A stretch of DNA of 32,736 bases from Candidatus Borkfalkia excrementavium (lineage in GTDB: Bacteria; Bacillota; Clostridia; Christensenellales; Borkfalkiaceae), in NCBI GenBank assembly GCA_019115945.1, contig DXCO01000039.1, forward strand, positions 1 through 32,736, given 5' to 3'. This document shows, in pieces, positions 1-7,038 of this stretch (positions within the stretch are counted from its first letter, which is position 1; every line of letters starts with the position of its first letter). Under the pieces are notes generated by a model. The model searched no databases, was not told the origin of the DNA, and saw nothing but the letters and a program-made list of their open reading frames with translations. The position numbers were made by a program, and so were the translations under genes.

Positions 1-28
1 TTCATATTATTATTGAGAGGTGAGAAGA

Positions 29-820
29 ATGAAACCGATTACTGTAAGACGGATCGTCCTTGCCGCCGCGTCCTTCGTGTTGGCGCTGCTGTCCCTTTTA
101 AGCCTGTGCTTTGTCGTAGGCAAAGCGGATCTCGGTTTGGGCGGTGCAGGCGGTAGCGCCGTGAGCGATCTGTTTTCGGACAGCGGATTTCATCTGCTGG
201 GGGGAAACAGCAACGTTATCCTTAGTTTCGGGGCGACCTATGCCGATGAACTCAGGTGGCTGGAGATTCTATGTCAGATCCTCAACATTCTGATTTTGGC
301 CGCGTCGATCTTGATGATCGCGGGCTCGGTTCTTTGGTTTTTCTTTAAAGAGAAGGAAAAACTCCTCAAAGTGATCGCGGTCCTTGCGCCGGTCGTCGGG
401 CTCTTGTATCTGATTGAAGGCGTCCTGTTTTCTGTATATCTGAACTGGTATTTGAATTTGGGCAGTGTAAAGATCGTAACGGTCGCATACGTACCGCTGA
501 TCCTGATCGCCGTATTCGATGCGGCTTTCTGGGTGCTCAGGGCAAAAATCAAACGTCCCGTAACGGCGGAAGAGGTTGCGGCGGAAAGTTCCGACGGTTT
601 CGCGGTATACGAGGCGACGGAAGAAGATTCGTACAAGGAAACCAAGCAGGAAAAAGCGGCAGTGAAGGCCAAGGCGCCCGCATACGTTTCCAAATATGCG
701 CCCGACCGTTTCGAGGTCGCATCGCTCCAGTACCTGCGCGAGTTGAAAGCGCTGACGGACGAGGGCGTCCTGACGGAACAGGAGTTTACCGAAGAGAAAA
801 AAAGATTTTTCAATCGCTGA
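29..820 (+). CDS. Membrane protein with C-terminal SHOCT-like domain
   Basis: This is an integral membrane protein of unknown function, 263 residues from ATG 29. An in-frame GTG lies at 20, but the AGGTGA ribosome site at 18-23 favours the ATG. A hydrophobic segment near residues 8-30 is followed by a small Gly/Ser-rich outer loop. Three further hydrophobic stretches lie between about 85 and 175. A charged cytoplasmic linker rich in Glu and Lys follows. The last 35 residues (SLQYLRELKALTDEGVLTEQEF and on) have the SHOCT pattern of a short amphipathic helix, a Leu-x-x-Gly turn and a second helix. SHOCT tails are known as oligomerisation or membrane-protein accessory modules. No enzymatic motif is visible. 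The gene converges on the CDF gene across a shared terminator. Confidence 0.75.
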   Translation: MKPITVRRIVLAAASFVLALLSLLSLCFVVGKADLGLGGAGGSAVSDLFSDSGFHLLGGNSNVILSFGATYADELRWLEILCQILNILILAASILMIAGSVLWFFFKEKEKLLKVIAVLAPVVGLLYLIEGVLFSVYLNWYLNLGSVKIVTVAYVPLILIAVFDAAFWVLRAKIKRPVTAEEVAAESSDGFAVYEATEEDSYKETKQEKAAVKAKAPAYVSKYAPDRFEVASLQYLRELKALTDEGVLTEQEFTEEKKRFFNR

Positions 821-825
821 AACTT

Positions 826-871
826 TATAAAAAGAGCCGCGGCAATTTTTTGCCGCGGCTCTTTTGTTTTT
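826..871. terminator. Bidirectional intrinsic terminator
   Basis: A near-perfect inverted repeat (AAAAGAGCCGCGGCAA, a short T-rich loop, TTGCCGCGGCTCTTTT) is followed by a T-rich run. A-tracts on one arm and T-tracts on the other let it serve both the upstream plus-strand gene and the converging minus-strand CDF gene. Confidence 0.85.
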
Positions 872-961
872 ATGTTTTGGTCCGAAATTGCGCGGGCGTT
901 CTTTCCGAAACCGCCCGCTGCGCGCGGAAAAAGGTATACGGAAATTTACCTTACGGCAAGA

Positions 962-2131
962 TCAGTCGCTGTTCTGGCGTTCTACCGTGACCACCGTATC
1001 CAGATTTTCTCCCAATAGGGTAACGCCGTCGCGGATGCGCTCGGTGATTTCCGCTTCGCTCAAAGGCGAATCGAAGGGGATCGCAACGTCGAAAACGAGG
1101 TTGGAATGCGTCTCTCCGCCGACCAGACGAAAATCGTGCACGGAAAAGGAGGGATCGATGGCGCGCACGATGCGCTCCGCCTCTTGCCGGTAGCGGTTGA
1201 CTTTCGGGTCGTCGAGCACGAGCGGATCGATATGAACGGTCATAAAAATGCCCGTCCGTTCTTTGAAATCGCGCTCGATTTCGTCCGCAAGATCGTGCGC
1301 GGCCATAATGGGCATGTGCGCGTCCACCTCAACGTGCGCCGTGGCGTAGCGCTTGTCCTGTCCGTAGTCGTGCACGGTAAGATCGTGCAGGCCGACCACG
1401 CCTTCAAAGGACAAAATGCGCGCGCGGATCTCCTGCACCGTCTCTTTGTCGGGCGCTTTGCCGATCAGTTTGGAAACGGTGTTTTTGAAGATGGAAAACC
1501 CCGTAAAGGCGATAAAGAGCGCGACGGCGATGCCTGCATATCCGTCCAGTTCTGCGCCCGTTTCGTGGGAGATGATCTGGCACGCGAGCACCGCCAGCGT
1601 TGCGACCGCGTCGGACAGGCTGTCCGCAGCCGTCGCCTTCAACGCGTCGGAGGACAGTTTTTTCCCCAACGTGCGGTTAAAAAGGAACATCCACAACTTG
1701 ACGGCCGCAGAAACGGCGAGCACGATCACGATCAGCAGGGAAAAATCGCTCTTTTCCGCAGAAAACAATTTTTCTACCGACTGGATCAAAAGTTCTGCCG
1801 CCACCACGAGCACGAGCATGGCGATGGCGAGCGCAGACACGGACTCCGCGCGCCTGTGGCCGAAGGGGTGTTCTTTGTCTGCCGGCTTTCCGCTCATGCG
1901 AAAGCCGATAAAGGAAACAGCGTTGCTTCCGCAGTCGGTCAGGTTGTTCAACCCGTCCGCCGTTACCGAGATCGCGCCGAAGATCGCGCCGACGGCAATT
2001 TTTCCTGCGGCAAGCAGCGTGTTCAGCACGATGCCGACGATGCCGGAAATTTTTCCGCAGCGTTCGCGCGTCTTTGCCGCGCTCTCATTTTTGTTTTTAC
2101 GGATCAGAGATAAAGCGATCGGGCTGTTCAT
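962..2131 (-). CDS. Cation diffusion facilitator (CDF) metal transporter
   Basis: This is a divalent metal/proton antiporter of the cytoplasmic membrane, 389 residues. Six hydrophobic segments fill residues about 28-215. The family hallmark HPFGHRRAE lies at 88-96. Metal-site residues are visible as D59-x3-N63 (followed by D66) in TM2 and D170-x3-D174 in TM5. YiiP-type zinc exporters have HxxxD in TM5, so DxxxD points to another specificity such as manganese, but this is inference. The C-terminal half is the cytoplasmic ferredoxin-like CDF dimer domain (HVEVD, VHIDP), followed by an extra stretch of about 90 residues that looks like a second, related domain (SVHDFRLVGGETHSNLVFDV). The ATG at 2131 has a somewhat distant AAGGATGG. 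The gene appears monocistronic. Confidence 0.9.
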   Translation of the reverse strand: MNSPIALSLIRKNKNESAAKTRERCGKISGIVGIVLNTLLAAGKIAVGAIFGAISVTADGLNNLTDCGSNAVSFIGFRMSGKPADKEHPFGHRRAESVSALAIAMLVLVVAAELLIQSVEKLFSAEKSDFSLLIVIVLAVSAAVKLWMFLFNRTLGKKLSSDALKATAADSLSDAVATLAVLACQIISHETGAELDGYAGIAVALFIAFTGFSIFKNTVSKLIGKAPDKETVQEIRARILSFEGVVGLHDLTVHDYGQDKRYATAHVEVDAHMPIMAAHDLADEIERDFKERTGIFMTVHIDPLVLDDPKVNRYRQEAERIVRAIDPSFSVHDFRLVGGETHSNLVFDVAIPFDSPLSEAEITERIRDGVTLLGENLDTVVTVERQNSD

Positions 2132-2313
2132 CCGTATCGTAAACCATCCTTATATGTTTTTTGTTTCCCGTCCGGCAAAAGACGGATGCAGAACGGCGCA
2201 GGGGAGGCCCCGCCTTCCGAACGAAAAAGGGGATCCGTATTTTTCGGCAAGACCTTTCTGTGTCATTTTGAGAAAGACGGGGAGTTTTACCCGGTTTATA
2301 CTGATTTTTCTGT

Positions 2314-2745
2314 TTACAGCAATGTTTTCAGTTTGGAAATATCCGTGACCCACTCGTGGCGGCTGCGCTCTGCGTGCTCTCGGTTCGCCTGGCCGAGCGC
2401 GGCGTGGTATTCGCTCTGCGTCGCGCCGTTCACCTTCATGAAGTGCGCCTGCGCCTCTTTCTCTCTGCCCATAAGGGAGGTGCGCCCGATATGGATCACT
2501 TCGTGGCACGCGGGGCAGACGGCGATCACGTCTTCCAGTTTCTGAATATGTTTGTTATCGTCGTAACTCCAGATCTCGTGCGCTTCCAGCCTGCCCGCAG
2601 CCCCGCAGATGCAGCATCTGCCGCCCGCCCGCGCGTATGCGGCGCGGCGTATCCGATCCCATACTTCCTTGGGCAGAGCGCTCCGCAAGTTGGTATACCA
2701 GCATCCGTCGGGCACGAGCCCGAACCTGAGTTTATATTCTTTCAT
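2314..2745 (-). CDS. HNH-type nuclease-like protein
   Basis: This small HNH-fold protein has about 143 residues from ATG 2745; another ATG is at 2751 and a TTG at 2781. A zinc-knuckle CxxC pair (CCICGAAGRLEAHEIW) is followed by LEDVIAVCPACHEVIH. This is the CxxC...H...CxxCHxxIH layout of HNH nucleases such as the McrA/phage type. The N-terminus (KLRFGLVPDGCWYTNLRSALPKEVWDRIR) matches a widespread stand-alone bacterial HNH family of unknown role. The C-terminal third is a helical tail. The neighbours give no restriction or phage context. No Shine-Dalgarno site precedes either ATG, and a good promoter lies immediately upstream, so the mRNA may be leaderless. The substrate is unknown. Confidence 0.8.
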   Translation of the reverse strand: MKEYKLRFGLVPDGCWYTNLRSALPKEVWDRIRRAAYARAGGRCCICGAAGRLEAHEIWSYDDNKHIQKLEDVIAVCPACHEVIHIGRTSLMGREKEAQAHFMKVNGATQSEYHAALGQANREHAERSRHEWVTDISKLKTLL

Positions 2746-2752
2746 GGGCATT

Positions 2753-2781
2753 ATTTTAGCACAAAAGCGCCCGCCGCGCAA
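2753..2781 (-). promoter_or_regulatory. Extended -10 promoter abutting the HNH start
   Basis: On the minus strand TTGCGC (2781-2776), a 17-nt spacer and TGC-TAAAAT (-10 at 2758-2753) form a good sigma-A promoter. The expected transcription start at about 2747-2745 coincides with the ATG at 2745. Confidence 0.6.
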
Positions 2782-2822
2782 CTTTCGTAAGAAAAAGTAT
2801 GCAAAATATTGTGGCTGACCCC

Positions 2823-2851
2823 TTGAAAAGCGGCATATTATGTGTTATAAT
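2823..2851 (+). promoter_or_regulatory. Promoter of the HEPN-CBS gene
   Basis: TTGAAA, a 17-nt spacer and TATAAT with a TGT extension form a near-consensus sigma-A promoter. The expected start near 2858 falls on the AAGGAGGA ribosome site at 2858-2865, giving a leader of only about 19 nt. Two out-of-frame ATGs at 2867 and 2870 open a tiny ORF that ends at 2887, overlapping the true start. Confidence 0.75.
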
Positions 2852-2876
2852 GCGATCAAGGAGGAAATGATGTACC

Positions 2877-3611
2877 ATGGAATATGAAAATGCGGCAAGA
2901 TTTTTGAAAAGTTACAACCATATAGAGAATCAATTGAAAATTCTCTATAACGCGCGTCCGACGCAGAATTTTACCGATCTGGTCAAGCGCTGCACCGACC
3001 TGAATATCACGGTGCGGCGATACGAAAACGAACTGATCGATTACGGCAAACTGCGCAACGCCATCGTGCACCGCGCGGATGACGAAGAACTGTTTATCGC
3101 AAATCCCTGCGACAACGTCGTGGAGAATATCGCCTTTATCGAAAAGCAACTTTGCAATCCGCCCCGCCTGATCGACGCCATGAAGATCAGGAAGATTGCC
3201 ACCGTGTTTGCAGACAAGCCGCTGCTTACCGCCGCGGAGGCGTTTGCGGAGACGTGGCAGAAGACCCTGCTGGTATACGATCACGGCAAAATGGCGGGTG
3301 TCCTGAACGCGTACGCGCTGTATGCGGAGATCGCCGTCCGCGCGAAAAGGGGCGAAAACGTGACGGAATTTCTGGAAAACACTCTCTGCGGCGAGATCCT
3401 CGATCCCGAAGAATTTGAAAATTACCGCATCATGAGCGCCGCGGCGACCGTCTATGACGTCTTTACCGCTTTCGAAGAAAAAAAGGGCCTTTTAGCCGTC
3501 ATCATCACACAAAACGGCATTCTCGGGGAAAAGGCGATCAATATGGTGACGCCTGCCGATTTTCCGCGGATCAACCGGTTTTTAGAGGCGTATAACGTCA
3601 AGAGTTTTTGA
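2877..3611 (+). CDS. HEPN-like domain fused to a CBS pair
   Basis: This 244-residue soluble protein has no close family I can name. The N-terminal 95 residues are all-helical and contain KLRNAIVHR, with R60 and H65 in the RxxxxH spacing and the following Asn (RN) typical of HEPN ribonucleases and their inactive relatives. From about residue 103 onward there are two CBS-like repeats. The first contains PLLTAAEAFAETWQKTLLVYDHGKMAGVLN and the second YRIMSAAATVYDVFTAF followed by LLAVIITQNGILGEKAINMVTPAD. CBS pairs usually bind adenine nucleotides, so a nucleotide-controlled RNase or RNA-binding regulator is possible, but that is inference. The start uses AAGGAGGA with an 11-nt gap. The gene is followed 50 bp later by the promoter of a large putative RNA. 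Confidence 0.7.
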   Translation: MEYENAARFLKSYNHIENQLKILYNARPTQNFTDLVKRCTDLNITVRRYENELIDYGKLRNAIVHRADDEELFIANPCDNVVENIAFIEKQLCNPPRLIDAMKIRKIATVFADKPLLTAAEAFAETWQKTLLVYDHGKMAGVLNAYALYAEIAVRAKRGENVTEFLENTLCGEILDPEEFENYRIMSAAATVYDVFTAFEEKKGLLAVIITQNGILGEKAINMVTPADFPRINRFLEAYNVKSF

Positions 3612-3660
3612 GTGGCTGAAAAAAACTCTCAAAAAATTAAAAAAATTTTCAAAAAAGGTA

Positions 3661-3688
3661 TTGACAAATCAAAATTCGGTGGTATAAT
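3661..3688 (+). promoter_or_regulatory. Consensus promoter of the putative large RNA
   Basis: A perfect TTGACA (3661-3666) and a perfect TATAAT (3683-3688) are separated by 16 nt, among the best promoter matches in the window. No open reading frame with a usable start follows for more than 600 nt. Confidence 0.8.
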
Positions 3689-3694
3689 AGGGGT

Positions 3695-4318
3695 ACGAAA
3701 TAAGAGAGCCGAAGTCGGGAACAAGCCCGAACGGGGGCGCTCGGCCGAAAGGAAGGGAGGTTTTTTCTGTAAGCGGAACGGATCGGAAACTCCGGAGCAA
3801 ATTCTCGAGGACTTTATCCCGTAAAGATAAAGGGCGCGAAGGGGCGGACGAAAAGGACTGCAAGCGGATAAAAACGAACGGAAAATTCGGGTGCGCGTTC
3901 CGGCAAGGGTGAATTCCGCGGATTCATCTGCAGACGCCTATCTTCGTACGGGATGGCGGAAGATGCGGAATTGACCGAACGAAGTTCTTTTACGGCAGTG
4001 GGTTTATATCTGCATGCTCCGAAAGCAGTGCGCTTTCGGCCGAAAATTCAGGCGCGTAAGGAAAATAAAAGCACTTGTTCCGAAAAAGCGCGCATATTTG
4101 AGGCTTTGAGCGGATAAAAGGGGAAAATGACGATCCGTTAAAGGGAAAGCAAAATTTTTTCAAGGGGCGTTCTTTAACCGACAAGACGTCGCAAAAAGGG
4201 TTAAAAAGAGTAAGTCGCGTTCCAAAGAAAAAACTTTTCGGAATAAGCGGTTTGAAATGAGTATAAATGCCACAAAACGGGGCGGCGCGCGAAAGGCGCG
4301 CCGCCTTTTGTTTCTTTT
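3695..4318 (+). ncRNA. Putative large structured non-coding RNA, about 620 nt
   Basis: This stretch lies between a consensus promoter and a strong intrinsic terminator and has no credible coding frame on either strand. Local stems read directly from the sequence include 3715-3719/3726-3730 (enclosed by 3708-3712/3741-3745), 3812-3818/3826-3832, 3910-3914/3922-3926, 3935-3942/3952-3958, 3977-3980/3984-3987, 4019-4025/4033-4039, 4173-4179/4199-4205 and 4220-4226/4234-4242. The motif GCGGATAAAA occurs twice (3864-3873 and 4110-4119). A GGAAGGGAGG stretch at 3751-3760 looks like a ribosome site, but no start codon follows it. I looked for the signatures of RNase P RNA (GAGGAAAGTCC), tmRNA and SRP RNA and did not find them. 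The length suits OLE- or ROOL-class giant RNAs, but I cannot assign a class. Confidence 0.6.
4272..4318. terminator. Strong terminator, possibly bidirectional
   Basis: GGCGGCGCGC, loop GAAAG and GCGCGCCGCC form a GC-rich stem extended by ACAAAA/TTTTGT, followed by TTTCTTTT on the plus strand. It ends the putative RNA. On the minus strand a GTTTTGT follows the stem, so it may also end the converging flavodoxin transcript. Confidence 0.85.
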
Positions 4319-4376
4319 ATAAATCGTCGTGTGCAAATTCGCCGCGCGTATGCGGCATGCCGGGCAAGGGCGTGCC

Positions 4377-4907
4377 TTAAAGGCTTTTCGCCGCGTCAAT
4401 CACGGCTTTCGCCGTGCTTTCGTCGTAAAAATCGACCGCTTTGCCGTACGTTGCCAAAAGTTGTGCGTCCTCGGGGGAAGGGTCTTTTTTGCGCTTCAGG
4501 TACTGCATGAGCATCGCCATCATCGTGCGGTGCCCGAATTTCAGTTTGCCGTAATCGATCCCGCCGCGCAGGCAGAACACGGGCGCATCTTTTGCGGCGG
4601 CGCACTTCTTTTCAAACAGCATGCGCGCTTCGTCGCGCGTTTTTTGTTTTGCGGGATCGGCCAGCCCGCATACAAACAGCACAAGGCGGGGCGCTTTCGC
4701 TTTTGCGATCTTTTTTGCCGTCCGTTTCCATCCGCAGATGCTCCCCGCGTATACGCCTCCGCCGAAAACGACCGTTTTGCCCGCAAGATCTGCGGTGCGC
4801 ACCTCTTTTGCCGAAAGGGCGGGGCAGCCGAGCGCCGCCGCGATCGCGCGCGCGTATTTTTCCGTATTGCCGTAGTGAGATCCGTAAATCACGATGAAAG
4901 CGTGCAT
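4377..4907 (-). CDS. Flavodoxin-domain protein, HemG-like
   Basis: This FMN-binding flavodoxin-fold protein has 176 residues from ATG 4907, which has GGAGAAAG upstream; a longer frame to 5024 runs through the promoter and is not credible. The phosphate-binding loop IYGSHYGNTEKYA (residues 7-19) opens the domain. VVFGGGVYAGSICGW and LVLFVCGLADP follow as the expected core strands. The C-terminal part, GGIDYGKLKFGHRTMMAMLMQYLK, resembles the flavodoxin-type protoporphyrinogen oxidase (HemG) family, where a matching Gly-Gly-x-Asp-Tyr segment is common. No haem genes are in the window, so a general electron-transfer role is equally possible. The gene is monocistronic, with a good promoter and a 5' hairpin. 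Confidence 0.8.
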   Translation of the reverse strand: MHAFIVIYGSHYGNTEKYARAIAAALGCPALSAKEVRTADLAGKTVVFGGGVYAGSICGWKRTAKKIAKAKAPRLVLFVCGLADPAKQKTRDEARMLFEKKCAAAKDAPVFCLRGGIDYGKLKFGHRTMMAMLMQYLKRKKDPSPEDAQLLATYGKAVDFYDESTAKAVIDAAKSL

Positions 4908-4921
4908 TTTTCTTTCTCCGC

Positions 4922-4943
4922 GTCCGCAAAGCGGACTTTTTTT
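4922..4943. terminator. Leader hairpin of the flavodoxin gene; terminator-like on the plus strand
   Basis: GTCCGC-AAA-GCGGAC followed by seven T residues is a textbook terminator on the plus strand, although no plus-strand gene precedes it. On the minus strand it forms the 5' end of the flavodoxin leader, a few bases after the predicted transcription start, and could protect the mRNA. Confidence 0.5.
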
Positions 4944-4946
4944 ATG

Positions 4947-4975
4947 ATTATACCATATGTATTGCCCGCTGTAAA
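4947..4975 (-). promoter_or_regulatory. Promoter of the flavodoxin gene
   Basis: On the minus strand TTTACA (4975-4970), 17 nt and TATAAT (4952-4947). The predicted transcription start is near 4940. Confidence 0.75.
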
Positions 4976-5047
4976 GGGGACAAGTCGTCATAAATTTGTA
5001 ATAAATTTTTGTTCTGTCGGCCAACGGCCGCGCCGTTCGGCAAACGC

Positions 5048-5076
5048 TTGCCTTTCTGCGGAGGATAGGTTATAAT
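5048..5076 (+). promoter_or_regulatory. Promoter of the ABC exporter pair
   Basis: TTGCCT, a 17-nt spacer and TATAAT. The transcript would start near 5083 and meet the GGGAGG ribosome site at 5095-5100. Confidence 0.7.
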
Positions 5077-5105
5077 GAAAGCGATTCAAACGATGGGAGG
5101 ATTCT

Positions 5106-6032
5106 ATGACGGAGAACATCCTCGAGGCAGAGGGGCTTATAAAGTCGTACGCGGAAGTACAGGCGGTCAAGGGGATCTCCTTTTCCGTTGCCCGCGGCAG
5201 CCTGTTTTCCTTTTTGGGAGAAAACGGGGCGGGAAAAAGCACGACGATCAACATCATCTGCGGGATCTTGCGGCAGGATGCGGGAAAAGTCGTTTTCGAG
5301 GGAAAAGACCTCGATGTTTTTGCGGCGGCGCTGCGCCCGAAAATCGGCGTGGTCTTTCAGTACAGCATACTCGACGATTTGCTGACCGTGCAAGACAATT
5401 TGACCGTCCGCGCCTCTTTTTATCGCTTGAAAGGGCGGGAATGGAATGCCCGCCTGGAGGAACTTTGCAAACTTTTCGACCTCAAAGGCCTGCTCGGCAG
5501 ACAATTCGGAAAGTTGTCGGGAGGAGAACGCCGCAGGGTGGATATTGCGCGCGCATTGATCAACAGGCCGTCCATGCTGATCTTAGACGAGCCGACCACG
5601 GGGCTGGATCCGCAGACCCGCCGCGACGTCTGGCAGGTGTTGGGAGATCTTCGCCGCGAAGAGGGTACGACCGTTTTTCTTACGACGCACTATATGGAAG
5701 AAGCGGACGGGTCCGATCTCGTCGTGATCCTCGATCAGGGAAGCATTGCCGCACGGGGAACTCCGGCGGAATTGAAAAACAAATATACGCACGGCGTTTT
5801 GAAATTATACGGCGAGACGGCGTTTCTGACCGAAAGACTCAGATCTTTGGGCGTTTGTTTTAGCGAAGACGCGGGCGCGGTGCGCATCGCCGACGACCGG
5901 CCGGGGCTGGTGCAGGAACTTTTGCGGCAAGAAACGGAACTTTTCCGGGATTTCGAATATACAAAGGGAACGATGGACGACGTGTTTCTTGCCGTTACGG
6001 GCAAAACGCTGCAGGGAGGAAATATCGCATGA
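5106..6032 (+). CDS. ABC transporter ATP-binding protein (DrrA/CcmA type)
   Basis: This is the cytoplasmic ATPase subunit of an ABC-2-type exporter, 308 residues. Walker A GENGAGKST is at 38-46, the Q-loop VVFQYS at 82-87, the signature LSGGERRRVD at 137-146, Walker B LILDEPTTGLDP at 158-169 and the switch His in LTTH at 192-195. All catalytic residues are intact. The C-terminal 90 residues form the extra domain typical of DrrA-like exporters (drug, lipid or peptide export). ATG 5106 has GGGAGG five bases upstream. The stop overlaps the permease start by 4 nt (ATGA), so the two are translationally coupled. The substrate cannot be told from sequence. Confidence 0.93.
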   Translation: MTENILEAEGLIKSYAEVQAVKGISFSVARGSLFSFLGENGAGKSTTINIICGILRQDAGKVVFEGKDLDVFAAALRPKIGVVFQYSILDDLLTVQDNLTVRASFYRLKGREWNARLEELCKLFDLKGLLGRQFGKLSGGERRRVDIARALINRPSMLILDEPTTGLDPQTRRDVWQVLGDLRREEGTTVFLTTHYMEEADGSDLVVILDQGSIAARGTPAELKNKYTHGVLKLYGETAFLTERLRSLGVCFSEDAGAVRIADDRPGLVQELLRQETELFRDFEYTKGTMDDVFLAVTGKTLQGGNIA

Positions 6033-6949
6033 ACGCGCTCCTTTGTATGACGGCCCGGAACCTGAAAATATTTTTGAAGGACAAAGCAAACATATTTTTC
6101 TCTCTGCTCGCGCCGCTGATCGTTCTCGCTCTCTATGTATTGTTTCTCGGGCGCGTGCAGGCGGACGGCATCAACGAATCGCTTGCCGCGGCGGGCGTTA
6201 CGGGCGCGGAACAGTCCGTTCAGGCGTTCTGTGATGCGTGGATGCTTGTCGGCACGCTGGCAAGTTCCTGCATTACGGTGCCATTGTGTGCGTGCGGACT
6301 GATCGTGCAGGATAAAAAGCGCGGGATCGTAAAAGATTTTGCCGCGTCTGCCGTTTCCGGTTGGGTCGCGCCCCTGTCTTATTTTTTCTCCGTGATTGCG
6401 GCGGGGTTGGTCCTGTGTTTCGCCGTTTTTCTCCTGGGTCTCGGGTGGCTCGCGCTTTCCGGAAGTTGGTATCTGACCGTTGCAGACGTATTCGGCGCAA
6501 TCGGCGTTCTCATCCTTTCGGTCGTCTGCTCTTCGGCGCTCTGCGTATTTATCGCCGGATTTCTGCGTTCGGAAGGGGCTTTTATGGGGCTGAACGTAAT
6601 TTTCGGCACGGTTGTCGGGTTTCTGATCGGCGCGTATATGCCCGTCTCCATGTTTCCTGCCGGAATCCGATATTTTACCGCACTCATTCCGGGCAGTTAT
6701 TCTGCCGGACTTTTCCGCAACCTTCTTATGGGCGGCGCGCTGGACAGTCTGGCGGAAATTGCGCCTGCAGAAGCGGTCGACAGTCTGGCGGAACAATTTT
6801 CATTTAACATCGATTTTTTCGGCAGAGATGTTGTTCCTCCCGTTATGGCTTTGGTGCTTGCGGGAATGGCTCTGCTCTTTATCGCGGTCATGGTGCTTTT
6901 CGGCTTTGTTTTTCCGGAGCAAAGGAAAAAACCAAAGAAAAATTTGTAA
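6029..6949 (+). CDS. ABC-2 family transporter permease
   Basis: This is the membrane subunit partnering the preceding ATPase, 306 residues. The N-terminal helix (about residues 22-40, FSLLAPLIVLALYVLFLG) is followed by an extracytoplasmic loop of about 40 residues. Five further hydrophobic segments between about 70 and 300 give the six-helix ABC-2 topology. The segment ITVPLCACGLIVQDKKRGIVKDF matches the conserved cytoplasmic coupling region, where a basic stretch follows the second helix. GLNVIFGTVVGFLIGAYMPVSMFPAG is the usual ABC-2 signature region. The basic C-terminus ends in QRKKPKKNL. A stem (TCGGGC/GCCCGA, about 6963-6988) follows without a T-run, so termination there is uncertain. 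Confidence 0.9.
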   Translation: MNALLCMTARNLKIFLKDKANIFFSLLAPLIVLALYVLFLGRVQADGINESLAAAGVTGAEQSVQAFCDAWMLVGTLASSCITVPLCACGLIVQDKKRGIVKDFAASAVSGWVAPLSYFFSVIAAGLVLCFAVFLLGLGWLALSGSWYLTVADVFGAIGVLILSVVCSSALCVFIAGFLRSEGAFMGLNVIFGTVVGFLIGAYMPVSMFPAGIRYFTALIPGSYSAGLFRNLLMGGALDSLAEIAPAEAVDSLAEQFSFNIDFFGRDVVPPVMALVLAGMALLFIAVMVLFGFVFPEQRKKPKKNL

Positions 6950-7038
6950 ATCATATGCCTTTCGGGCGGGTATAAAGTCTGCCCGATCGAGTAAAATAAA
7001 TGAGCGGCCCCGTTCGGCGGGGCGGAGGAATGGTTAAA

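Noticed and set aside
3612-3824. 70-codon plus-strand frame after the HEPN-CBS gene
   Set aside because: It begins with a non-ATG start lacking a ribosome site, runs through a consensus promoter and has Lys-rich low-complexity content.
3695-4318. RNase P RNA, tmRNA or SRP RNA
   Set aside because: Their near-invariant sequences (GAGGAAAGTCC; the tmRNA tRNA-like ends; the SRP GGAAG tetraloop domain) are not present on either strand.
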